This document shows, piece after piece, positions 20,181 through 26,981 of a stretch of 64,000 nucleotides of DNA. Each line of letters starts with the position of its first letter. Position 1 is the first letter of the stretch. The stretch comes from Chryseobacterium balustinum. GTDB lineage: Bacteria; Bacteroidota; Bacteroidia; Flavobacteriales; Weeksellaceae. The stretch lies in NCBI RefSeq assembly GCF_900168205.1, contig NZ_FUZE01000005.1, positions 62,001 to 126,000 of the forward strand, written 5' to 3'. Both the position numbers and the translations under genes were made by a program. The notes below the pieces were generated by a model. It saw only the letters and a program-made list of their open reading frames with translations. It was not told where the DNA came from and ran no database searches.

Positions 20181-20394
20181 GGGTAGGTGCTTTAAAGTCA
20201 ATTTTAATCAATGGATATATAAAAATACCATAACCTTGCGAATGATTTTCTGCTCGAAGTTCTTTATCCTTTATGCTATCGAAGGTTGCTTTACTTACAA
20301 AATGAATAAACTCCATAGTTTTGATTTTCTGATCGTTTTTTGAGACCTTTGTATTAACGTTTTGCAGATTTGCGATGTGCGGGATTTTCACCAC
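20140..20394 (-). CDS. Small or truncated protein of unknown family
   Basis: The open frame spans 84 codons, but the N-terminal part runs through attC-like repeat sequence, and the likely start is the internal ATG at 20316 (MEFIHFVSKATFDSIKDKEL), giving 58 residues. The opening resembles proteins that begin with a FIHFVS-ATF-SI motif, and the tail KGSNLITAANTT may mark a truncated product. A fossil of a paralogous tail (VKGSILITAINVN) is encoded in the repeat copy at 21616-21731. It may be a broken cassette gene. Confidence 0.4.
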   Translation of the reverse strand: MVKIPHIANLQNVNTKVSKNDQKIKTMEFIHFVSKATFDSIKDKELRAENHSQGYGIFIYPLIKIDFKAPTLKGSNLITAANTT

Positions 20395-20485
20395 TAATGT
20401 TTATACGTAGCACAAAACTTTCGGCTACCATTAAACTATCTGCGGAGCACGAAACCCCGCCTATTGCAAATGTGCTGTTAGCAGC
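20353..20485. repeat. attC-like imperfect palindrome
   Basis: Two arms pair across about 130 bp: ATTAACG then TTTGCGATGTGCGGG on the left (20353-20383), and CCCCGCCTATTGCAAAT then GTTAGCAGC on the right (20455-20485). Inner segments also pair (AGCACA near 20409 with TGTGCT near 20471). A core TAAC/GTTA at each tip, imperfect complementarity and a location just after a gene stop are the hallmarks of integron attC sites. No integron integrase is present in the window, so it would be an isolated cassette. Confidence 0.5.
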
Positions 20486-20519
20486 TGGGCTTACCTTCAT
20501 TCGATTGCGGACTGTCATT

Positions 20520-21410
20520 CTAAAATTTAGGATAATATGTTATTGGCTCTTTATTAATTAACTCTCCAAAAGCTTGTTGTATAAACCTAAACCAACTTTC
20601 TGTAAACTCTTTAATTGTGTCGTGTGAATAAACATAGATTGGTAAATTTTCCTTCCCTTTTTCTTTGATAAGTCTTTCGTTGTAATGAACTGGGATGTCT
20701 CCTTGTATTTCCGAGTTGAACTCATAATACAGTCCTAAGTCGTTGTAATGAGTAATTGTGTCCCTCGGTGCAACTGCTATCTTTATCCAATCAAAGTAAT
20801 TTGTATGAATGAAGGCCATTAATGTGTCAGTGTCTTTGTTAGAATCTACAGTATGCATAAATCCTTCAAATTTCTGTTTCTCATCTTTAAAGCGTCCAAA
20901 TGTCGTGTGAGGCGAAATTCCTTTGTAGTAATAAGAAAAGAAGCCCACAAACCTGTCTAAGCCAGCTTTTATAGACATTAGCAATGCTTGGATTTCTATT
21001 TGATATTTAGTTCTTCTCAAAACATTAGAATCTCTTGGGTCATCGTCACTAATTGAATATTTAATGTCGTCCCACAAGAAGTCCTTTATGTAATAGTCAA
21101 TGTAATTGTTATAATGATGAAATGGTGCAACAAGAGATGGATACATTGCATTTATTAAAGTAATTAGGTCGTCATAGACATTCAGTTTGATAGGAATTGA
21201 CACTTCTTTTCCATCTACCTGTGTTACTAGGTCTTTAGTTGGAAATTTGGCATGTTCTTCTGGTGATGTTCCCTTTTCATAAAATGTCATTGAAATCCTC
21301 ATAAACTCAGATAATAGATTATCTAAATCATATTTTGAGGAAATAATTTTGTCTGCATACGATTTACGATTACGTTCAGCTTCTTCTATGTCTCTGAATA
21401 TGTTGTCCAT
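20520..21410 (-). CDS. HEPN-like protein in a cassette-like unit
   Basis: A 296-residue all-helical protein. Near the C-terminal third is R-D-T-I-T-H (in IAVAPRDTITHYN), an R-x4-H motif as found in HEPN ribonuclease or toxin folds. The protein has no signal peptide or membrane helix. The coding region is bounded on its 5' side by GTTAGCAGC (complement of 21431-21439) and on its 3' side by GCTGCTAAC (complement of 20477-20485), which together look like the two ends of an integron cassette. HEPN assignment is tentative. It could be a solitary toxin or abortive-infection protein. Confidence 0.55.
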   Translation of the reverse strand: MDNIFRDIEEAERNRKSYADKIISSKYDLDNLLSEFMRISMTFYEKGTSPEEHAKFPTKDLVTQVDGKEVSIPIKLNVYDDLITLINAMYPSLVAPFHHYNNYIDYYIKDFLWDDIKYSISDDDPRDSNVLRRTKYQIEIQALLMSIKAGLDRFVGFFSYYYKGISPHTTFGRFKDEKQKFEGFMHTVDSNKDTDTLMAFIHTNYFDWIKIAVAPRDTITHYNDLGLYYEFNSEIQGDIPVHYNERLIKEKGKENLPIYVYSHDTIKEFTESWFRFIQQAFGELINKEPITYYPKF

Positions 21411-21430
21411 TGTGTTAGTTCTTTAGGCTT

Positions 21431-21439
21431 GCTGCTAAC
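21431..21439. other. Cassette boundary core GCTGCTAAC
   Basis: On the minus strand this reads GTTAGCAGC and lies 20 bp before the ATG of the HEPN-like gene. It is the inverted match of GTTAGCAGC at 20477-20485 on the far side. In integron cassettes the same geometry arises from the R' core of the preceding attC. The upstream attC is otherwise not complete here. Confidence 0.4.
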
Positions 21440-21615
21440 GTCCAAATTTACGCATTGCGTCAATCCAGACTATATTATATTCGCAAAGCCATTTTTGATA
21501 ATAGTGTTAGATTTTATTTTGATGAATTGATTATTAGTTTCATACAGTCTAATTTCGGTCAAACCTAAGTTTTGGATTCACGATCATTTTCTCATCTAAT
21601 TTTTTTGATGGAGAA

Positions 21616-21731
21616 TTCAAAGATAATTATTTCAATCATCAACAAATTGCGTGATACCGTAAATTGCAAAAAAAATTTAAATAATTTTCTCCTAATTTAC
21701 ATTTATAGCAGTAATCAAAATGCTTCCTTTT
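21616..21731. repeat. Direct repeat copy B (about 116 bp)
   Basis: Second copy of 20065-20180. On the minus strand its first part still encodes VKGSILITAINVN-stop, close to KGSNLITAANTT at the end of the small gene at 20140-20394. This shows that a homologous gene once ended here and that only its tail survives. The region between 21440 and 21853 holds no other coding signal. Confidence 0.65.
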
Positions 21732-21853
21732 ACAGAATGACGATTTTGCTTTTTCTTTATTTTTAAGAAAAAATAAAAATAATAAAAATGGAAAAATAAA
21801 AACTCAGTGTTTTTACCTAATTTTAGATAGTTATGTTGCACCTTTCTAAAGAC

Positions 21854-21883
21854 AAGAAATACTAACTCTCGTTAGTATTTCTT
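21854..21883 (-). terminator. Strong hairpin after the HTH gene
   Basis: Thirteen-base perfect arms AAGAAATACTAAC (21854-21866) and GTTAGTATTTCTT (21871-21883) enclose a TCTC loop. It lies 14 bp after the stop of the minus-strand HTH gene and is followed on that strand by a moderately U-rich stretch. It probably ends HTH transcription. Confidence 0.55.
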
Positions 21884-21897
21884 CATATTTTCTTATT

Positions 21898-22119
21898 TTA
21901 AAGTCCAACCATTTCAAAGAATTTAGATAACTTGATATTCTTAGCTTCACAAATTCTCATTATAGTAATTAAACTAATTTGGTAAGTAGTATCTTCTCTG
22001 ATCCTTCTAACAGTTTTTTCGTCAAGATTATTTTCGGTTGCAAACTGACTATTATTATTCAAGGGAACAACCCACGTATCCCTTATAAATTCAACAATCT
22101 TTCTATTTGTAACTTTCAT
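21898..22119 (-). CDS. Small HTH transcriptional regulator
   Basis: A 73-residue protein with a Cro/C1-type helix-turn-helix: NNSQFATENNLDEKTVRRIR (residues 22-41) followed by a second helical part (ISLITIMRICEAKNIKLSKF). It is transcribed divergently from the RNA and sigma-dCas12f locus. The 81-bp gap to the start of the predicted RNA contains a perfect 8-bp inverted repeat (22151-22172). The simplest reading is that it represses itself and the divergent transcript. HTH proteins of this size are also common as antitoxins or plasmid regulators. Confidence 0.7.
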   Translation of the reverse strand: MKVTNRKIVEFIRDTWVVPLNNNSQFATENNLDEKTVRRIREDTTYQISLITIMRICEAKNIKLSKFFEMVGL

Positions 22120-22150
22120 AGAAACAAATAAAAGTGATATTCTATAAAAT

Positions 22151-22172
22151 AATTCGGACTCAAATCCGAATT
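22151..22172. promoter_or_regulatory. Inverted-repeat operator between divergent units
   Basis: AATTCGGA (22151-22158) and TCCGAATT (22165-22172) form a perfect 8-bp inverted repeat with a 6-bp spacer. It lies 32 bp upstream of the HTH gene start and 15 bp before a TATATTTG promoter element facing the other way. Binding by the adjacent HTH protein is inferred from position and symmetry. Confidence 0.55.
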
Positions 22173-22186
22173 GTCATAATTTTTTA

Positions 22187-22194
22187 TATATTTG
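22187..22194 (+). promoter_or_regulatory. TATATTTG -7 element for the upstream RNA
   Basis: TATATTTG fits the Bacteroidota -7 consensus TAnnTTTG. A TTG at 22171-22173 lies only 13 bp upstream, shorter than the usual -33/-7 spacing, and overlaps the operator. The predicted start, about 22200, coincides with the first hairpin of the structured RNA. Confidence 0.5.
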
Positions 22195-22200
22195 TACCAC

Positions 22201-22400
22201 AAGTTACAAGAGTGTAACTTTGCGATAGTTCACAAAAAATATAGAAGCTATTGCTTAGATTCTCGACTAGAAAACTGGCACTTTTCAAAAAGCGACGAGT
22301 TGATAAGTAAATGTGCCCACGACTTCGGCGTGGGCTCGCTTATCGTTGCTTGGTATGCCAGTACCACTAGTCGGTAAGTTGAGTTCCACGCTTTTTCTTT
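22201..22400 (+). ncRNA. Highly structured RNA upstream of the sigma-dCas12f operon
   Basis: Several strong nested stems are visible. AAGTTACA (22201) pairs with TGTAACTT (22213) around AGAG. GCGATAG (22222) pairs with CTATTGC (22248). A large multi-part stem follows: GACTAG (22265) with CTAGTC (22367), CTGGCA (22275) with TGCCAG (22356), GATAAG (22302) with CTTATC (22339), and GCCCACG (22315) with CGTGGGC (22329) capped by a C-TTCG-G loop. The RNA would end near TTTTTCTTTT (22392-22401). It could be a regulatory leader, a trans-acting RNA partner of dCas12f, or a second guide RNA. It has no useful coding potential. The structure is clear; the function is not. Confidence 0.5.
22326..22337 (+). 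promoter_or_regulatory. Candidate dCas12f target upstream of its own operon
   Basis: CGGCGTGGGCTC here is identical to 24497-24508, where the last 11 bases follow the CAAC that ends the predicted guide-RNA scaffold. The strand is the coding strand of the sigma gene and the site lies 164 bp before its ATG. That is the orientation in which an R-loop-recruited sigma factor could start transcription of the operon. The site also forms the 3' arm of the strongest hairpin of the upstream RNA, so an RNA-level role is the alternative. Confidence 0.45.
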
Positions 22401-22457
22401 TGTGCTGAACTAAAAGAAATAAAGCTTAAAATGTGAGTAGAATTCTTCCTTAGATAT

Positions 22458-22500
22458 AAGCAGTTCCTTCCAGCAAAAATTTTGCTTAAACAGACTGCTT
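22458..22500 (+). promoter_or_regulatory. Leader hairpin directly before the sigma start codon
   Basis: AAGCAG (22458-22463) pairs with CTGCTT (22495-22500), and AGCAAAA (22472-22478) pairs with TTTTGCT (22480-22486) inside it. The outer stem ends at the base before the ATG at 22501, so folding would limit ribosome access. Translational control of the sigma factor is inferred. Confidence 0.4.
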
Positions 22501-23316
22501 ATGAAAAGAACAAACACTTCGCCTCGAAAGTTAACGGATTTTCAGCTGTACAAACTGCTGAAAGAAGGAAATCCCGTTGCTCTCAATCATATTCATTTGC
22601 GCTACAAAAGGCTTCTTTTTTGGCTTGGAAAACAAAAGTTTGATGATGATTTTGTTGTGGAAACTCTTGTTCAGGATGTATTTCTTAAACTATGGGTAAA
22701 CCGTGATTCCATTGAAACCCCTAACCATATTCTTGGCTTCCTAAGGTTTGTGATGAAAAGAGATTGCATCTCCTATTTCAACGCTCCTAAAAATAAATTC
22801 GCCCGTTTAATGGCGTCTCTTGAAAGTTTTGAAAATTATCAGGATTATCTTGCAGGTTACGATCCACTACATGATAAAGAAATTCTTCTCAATCAGGAAT
22901 CTGATCAGAAAAATTTTGATGAAGTTAAAAATGTTTTAAATGTACTGGATTCCAAAAGAAAACATATTATTGAACTTTGCCTAGAATATGGCTTTCAGTA
23001 CAAACCCATCGCAGAAGCAATGGGAAGCAGTGTGACCAACATCAGCAATGAGGTAACTAAAGCTATAGACGATCTAAAGAAAATTCTTAACAAAACTTCT
23101 TTTGAACCAGCACAAAAAAAAGCATTCAACAATGAAGAGAAGTCCGAAAAGCTCAGCAGTCAACAGCTAGAGATTATGAAAAGAAGATGCGAACAAAAAG
23201 CTTCATTTGCAGTTATTGCCAAAGAACTCAAATTACCTGAGAAGGAAGTGCACCGTGAATTTCTATATGCGTACCAACATCTACAAAATCATAACACTTC
23301 CGAAATACCTCTTTGA
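22501..23316 (+). CDS. ECF-like sigma factor paired with dCas12f
   Basis: A 271-residue sigma-70-family protein. Region 2 lies at about 20-100, with the core-binding helix VETLVQDVFLKLW at 53-65, and region 4 at about 137-196, with the HTH YKPIAEAMGSSVTNIS. Beyond these, residues 216-262 form an extra region-4-like HTH (KASFAVIAKELKLPEKEV) that ordinary ECF sigma factors of 180-200 residues lack. No anti-sigma gene is adjacent. The stop is 1 bp before the dCas12f ATG, so the proteins are made together. In dCas12f-sigma systems reported from Bacteroidota, the guide RNA replaces promoter recognition and the sigma factor recruits RNA polymerase. That role is inferred here from the gene pair. Confidence 0.8.
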   Translation: MKRTNTSPRKLTDFQLYKLLKEGNPVALNHIHLRYKRLLFWLGKQKFDDDFVVETLVQDVFLKLWVNRDSIETPNHILGFLRFVMKRDCISYFNAPKNKFARLMASLESFENYQDYLAGYDPLHDKEILLNQESDQKNFDEVKNVLNVLDSKRKHIIELCLEYGFQYKPIAEAMGSSVTNISNEVTKAIDDLKKILNKTSFEPAQKKAFNNEEKSEKLSSQQLEIMKRRCEQKASFAVIAKELKLPEKEVHREFLYAYQHLQNHNTSEIPL

Positions 23317-23317
23317 A

Positions 23318-24412
23318 ATGGAAAAGTCCACTATAACATTGACCCGAAAAATTCAGGTGCTGATTGACGTTCCTGCAGACGAAAAAAAAGAGATGTGGGA
23401 AAAACTTTACCGATATCAAAACCGCTGTTTCCGTGCAGCTAATTTCATTGTTTCCCATTTGTACGTACAGGAAATGATCAAGGATTTCTTTTACCTAACT
23501 GAAGAAGTCCAATACAAGCTGGCTGATGCAAACAAAGATGAAATGGGAATGTTTACACGTTCGAAAACAAATACAACTGCACGAATGGTCTTTGACCGTT
23601 TCAAAGGAGAGATCCCGACTGATATTCTGGGAAGTCTCAACAATACTATTCAATCCACCTTTTCTAAAAACAAAGCAGACTATTGGCGGGGTACAAAATC
23701 ACTGAGAAACTTTAAAAGAGACATTCCAATTCCGCTTCCTGTAAAATGCATCAGCAAAATGAGATATGACTCTGAACTGAAAGCGTTTTGCTTCAATATG
23801 TTTGCTATTCCGGTTAAAACGTATTTAGGACAAGACTTCTCAGATAAGCGTCTGATTATGGAACGGCTATTAAAAGCAGAGATAAAACTTTGCACTTCAC
23901 AAATTCAACTGAAAGACGGAAAAATCTTTTGGCTTGCAGTATTTGAATTTGAAAAGGAAAATCACTCATTAAAACCCGAAATCATTGCAGCAGCTTCCTT
24001 GTCTCTGGAACATCCTATTGTTGTAAAAGCCAATAATGTGCGAATCAATATTGGCTCAAAACAAGAGTTTCTATACCGCAGACTTGCGATACAGGCAAGT
24101 CAGAAAAGGATTCAGTCTGGCATTAGTTACGCACGTTCAGGTAACGGAGCAAAACGCAAACAAAAAGCATTGTATAAAACAGAAAATCTGGAAAGCAGAT
24201 ATGTAAGCCATCGGCTTCATTTGTACAGCAGAAAGCTTATTGATTTCTGCATCCAGCAACAGGCGGGAACCCTTATTCTTACAAATCAGGAAGACAAAAT
24301 AGGAATTGCAAAAGAACAGGAATTTGTACTTCGCAACTGGAGTTATTATGACTTACAGACCAAAATAAAATATAAAGCTGAAAAGGCCGGAATCGAATTG
24401 ATCATCGGCTAG
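23318..24412 (+). CDS. dcas12f: Nuclease-dead Cas12f/TnpB-like RNA-guided protein
   Basis: A 364-residue protein starting at ATG 23318 (MEKSTITLTRKI); the longer frame from 23207 overlaps the sigma gene and is rejected. The N-terminal 200 residues match the WED/REC layout of Cas12f and TnpB (YRYQNRCFRAANFIV near 31-45). The C-terminal part follows the RuvC layout (RRLAIQASQKR, SRYVSHRLHLYSRKLIDFCI, RNWSYYDLQTKIKYKAEKAG). All catalytic positions are lost: the first Asp site reads SLSLEHP (227-233), the Glu site reads TLILTNQED (318-326), and the protein stops at IELIIG before the zinc ribbon and final Asp. It should bind guide RNA and DNA without cutting. A decayed transposon TnpB is unlikely given the intact frame, sigma partner and guide-like RNA. 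Confidence 0.82.
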   Translation: MEKSTITLTRKIQVLIDVPADEKKEMWEKLYRYQNRCFRAANFIVSHLYVQEMIKDFFYLTEEVQYKLADANKDEMGMFTRSKTNTTARMVFDRFKGEIPTDILGSLNNTIQSTFSKNKADYWRGTKSLRNFKRDIPIPLPVKCISKMRYDSELKAFCFNMFAIPVKTYLGQDFSDKRLIMERLLKAEIKLCTSQIQLKDGKIFWLAVFEFEKENHSLKPEIIAAASLSLEHPIVVKANNVRINIGSKQEFLYRRLAIQASQKRIQSGISYARSGNGAKRKQKALYKTENLESRYVSHRLHLYSRKLIDFCIQQQAGTLILTNQEDKIGIAKEQEFVLRNWSYYDLQTKIKYKAEKAGIELIIG

Positions 24413-24420
24413 CTTGAAAA

Positions 24421-24515
24421 AATAAATGAGGGTGCTTGTAAACCCGTAGGGTGAGGTCTTGTACACTCACTAAATACTTTTTAAGAGTATATACAACGGC
24501 GTGGGCTCTTTTTTT
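24421..24515 (+). ncRNA. Candidate natural single guide RNA for dCas12f
   Basis: Starting 8 bp after the dCas12f stop, three short stems follow each other: GGGT/ACCC (24430-24433 with 24442-24445, loop GCTTGTAA), GTGAG/CTCAC (24451-24455 with 24466-24470) and ATACT/AGTAT (24474-24478 with 24486-24490). TTGTA (24459-24463), in the loop of the second stem, can pair with TACAA (24492-24496) as a pseudoknot. The scaffold ends in CAAC, as Cas12f repeats do, followed by the putative guide GGCGTGGGCTC (24498-24508) and seven Ts. It may be cut from the operon transcript. The 5' end and exact guide length are not visible. Confidence 0.6.
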
Positions 24516-24553
24516 ATCTTAAAACGAATTGCTAACTACTATTTAATTTCTTA

Positions 24554-26848
24554 TTAACGTTCAAAGATTGCATCAATATCATCTTCACCTGAGCCTCCTG
24601 AAAAATAGCTGACGTGACTGTCTCTATCATATTCAGATTCATAATAGCTTTCTAAATATCTTGTGACCTTTGAATCGATATCTATACTTGCAATAATTCT
24701 AGATGTATCAAATGAAATTCTATCCAGCACATTTTCGTTAAAGCCATCTAAAATGGAATCAAGATTTTCTCTGATTTCATCTTCAATACCGTGTATATCA
24801 ACATCTATTTCAGGATGACCTTGGTAATGGTCGAAAGATTGATTAATATGTTTATTATAATCAATATCTAAATCGTTATTATCAACAAAGCTCCTTAAAT
24901 ATTTTTCAGTCAAGATATCAACTTGCATCAAAATATGTTCATCTTCAATTTTGCAATCATCGACAAAATCTAGTAATTTTTTCAAAGTATCTTCATCGGA
25001 TACATCGTCTATGAAACTGTATAAAAATTCAAAATTTTTATATTCAATTTTTGGCTCAAAATCTGTTAAAATTATCAATAATTCCCACAATCGATTTCCG
25101 CTAGGATTGTTAGTGTTTACTAACTTGTTTAAAAAAAGCTCTACCTTTTTATTTATTTTTTCGTTATAAGAATATAAATAGCATAATGAAATTAAAAAAT
25201 CCCAATTTTTCTCGTCCATTTTATATTCAAAGAAATAATCAAATAAATTTTCAAAGATTCTGTTACCATATGATTTATTAATCTTATTAGACATTAAAAG
25301 AGCATGTAAATAATCTATTGAAAGTATGTTATCTAATGCTTTTAAAATATTGCAAATTAAATCAATTTCATTTGAGTATGAGTTTAGTACGAAATCAGCA
25401 ATTGATGGGTTGAATAAAATATATTCATATTTATTTTCTTCAATTTGATTTCTATTTAATAGCGATTTTGTTGCTAATTTTCGTACACCTTCAAAACTTT
25501 TATCAGAACTATCACCCATATTTACTGTGTGAATTTTTAAAAAAATAGTATAAGAATTTCTTAAATTATCCTCAGTTATTTTTCCATTATTAAATACAGT
25601 TAAATATGTAAGAGCTCTCACACAGTCATCGGTTTGATTTTGAAAATAATCTGCCCAAATAACCTCAGGCTGATCTAAACTTTTGATGATGTAGGTCCAA
25701 TAATTTTCGGATTTTAAATTTCCAATAACAGAAGAGTCAGTTATAAACTCTATTATTCGGGGATTAAAATTTTGATGTTTTATTATTTCTTTGTACCTCT
25801 TGTCCTCGTATATAATATCAATAAATTGTTCCGGTAAGTTTGAATGATATATATGATTGTAAAGAATTTTTGCTTTATCAAGATTAGTCAAATTTTTAAT
25901 TGTTAATAAAAATTCATTATCGCGAATTTTTAAGTTTTGAAAAATATGACTTAAGCTGTATGCTTTATTTAAAATGTTCGTTCTTGATGTAAGAATAAAC
26001 TTTTTGCTTTTATCTTTTTTTATTCTACTTATGAATTTGACAATATGAGAATCTTTTTTATTGTTAATAGCGTCATACATATTACTACCCAAAAAATCGT
26101 CACAGTAAAATAGAATTTTTTTCTGTTCATTTTCACGAAACAAGCTCTCTGCTTCGCTAATATTTTCTTCAACATCGCAAAATTCATAACCTTTTGCTAT
26201 GTAGTGAATTGCCAAATTATCTGCAAGTGTAGTTTTACCGATTCCTGGCTCACCAGTCAAAATGATTACATTATTTTCTTCTAATATTCTTAATCCTTTA
26301 TGATGATTTTCGGTTACTACATATCTGTAAGCCTTTTCCTCAATTTCTCGTATTGTAACTTGGCTTCTGCCTTTTATGGCATTGTTATAAAGAATCTCTA
26401 ATACGCTCGTACTAGTAATCCATAATTTATAGTTTCTTTCAACGATATCTTGATTTTTCTTTTTAGATAAAAAACTATTTAAATCTTCCACTCCCCAAAC
26501 ATCTACCTCTGTTAGAATATATGGTTGGAAAAGTTTTTTAATTTCTTGTTTATTTATTCTAGAAAGCTTTTTTGAAGTGACAAAAATATACCTACTAGGA
26601 TTTAGTTTTTTTACTTTATCTAACTCTTCAGTTTTTAATTTTGAGATTAGTTGAGGATAAGGAGTTTCAAAATAATGTTTGCACTGTATAATTCCTTCCT
26701 TTTTTTCTCCAATCCAAAATCTACCATCAACACCACCGTCTCGTCCGGACTTAAAAATTTCTACTCTATCATTTAGTTCTTTCTCAATGACAGAAGCAGC
26801 TAAAATTTCAAATTCTCGATCATTTAATTTTGAAAAGTCATATTCCAT
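24554..26848 (-). CDS. Mrr-type nuclease fused to STAND NTPase
   Basis: A 764-residue protein. Residues 1-120 form an Mrr-like restriction endonuclease domain, with FEILAASVIEKEL, D37-G-G-V-D41 and Q55-C-K57. A STAND-type NTPase (nSTAND3-like) follows, with Walker A GEPGIGKTT at 199-207 and Walker B KILFYCDDFLGS near 245. The C-terminal 400 residues are helical. Proteins of this layout are found in defence islands and are thought to sense infection and cut DNA. It is convergent with the guide RNA, 38 bp away, and stands alone on its strand. The acidic, serine-rich C-terminal end (SGGSGEDDIDAIFER) is unusual. Confidence 0.75.
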   Translation of the reverse strand: MEYDFSKLNDREFEILAASVIEKELNDRVEIFKSGRDGGVDGRFWIGEKKEGIIQCKHYFETPYPQLISKLKTEELDKVKKLNPSRYIFVTSKKLSRINKQEIKKLFQPYILTEVDVWGVEDLNSFLSKKKNQDIVERNYKLWITSTSVLEILYNNAIKGRSQVTIREIEEKAYRYVVTENHHKGLRILEENNVIILTGEPGIGKTTLADNLAIHYIAKGYEFCDVEENISEAESLFRENEQKKILFYCDDFLGSNMYDAINNKKDSHIVKFISRIKKDKSKKFILTSRTNILNKAYSLSHIFQNLKIRDNEFLLTIKNLTNLDKAKILYNHIYHSNLPEQFIDIIYEDKRYKEIIKHQNFNPRIIEFITDSSVIGNLKSENYWTYIIKSLDQPEVIWADYFQNQTDDCVRALTYLTVFNNGKITEDNLRNSYTIFLKIHTVNMGDSSDKSFEGVRKLATKSLLNRNQIEENKYEYILFNPSIADFVLNSYSNEIDLICNILKALDNILSIDYLHALLMSNKINKSYGNRIFENLFDYFFEYKMDEKNWDFLISLCYLYSYNEKINKKVELFLNKLVNTNNPSGNRLWELLIILTDFEPKIEYKNFEFLYSFIDDVSDEDTLKKLLDFVDDCKIEDEHILMQVDILTEKYLRSFVDNNDLDIDYNKHINQSFDHYQGHPEIDVDIHGIEDEIRENLDSILDGFNENVLDRISFDTSRIIASIDIDSKVTRYLESYYESEYDRDSHVSYFSGGSGEDDIDAIFER

Positions 26849-26981
26849 GTTACGCGTTCGTTTTATCCAAATTTAAGGAATAATAAGTTTTCAATTATAT
26901 ATAAAAGAACAAAAAAAAGAAAAATGAGGGATTGGTAGGAGTTGGCATTTTAGTGTTATTAACTACTTCCTAAACTTTTAT

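Noticed and set aside
22192..22377. 61-codon ORF over the upstream structured RNA
   Set aside because: The codons follow RNA stems and give a cysteine- and histidine-rich random peptide. The nested stems are the better explanation.
23207..23317. Extended N-terminus of dCas12f
   Set aside because: It would overlap the sigma gene by 110 bp. The ATG at 23318 directly after the sigma stop begins a typical Cas12f/TnpB N-terminus.
23318..24412. Active TnpB of an IS200/IS605 element
   Set aside because: No transposase gene or element ends are found, catalytic residues are lost, and the gene is coupled to a sigma factor.
24421..24520. CRISPR array after dCas12f
   Set aside because: Only one scaffold-like unit exists and there are no repeated repeat-spacer units. 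A single guide RNA fits better.
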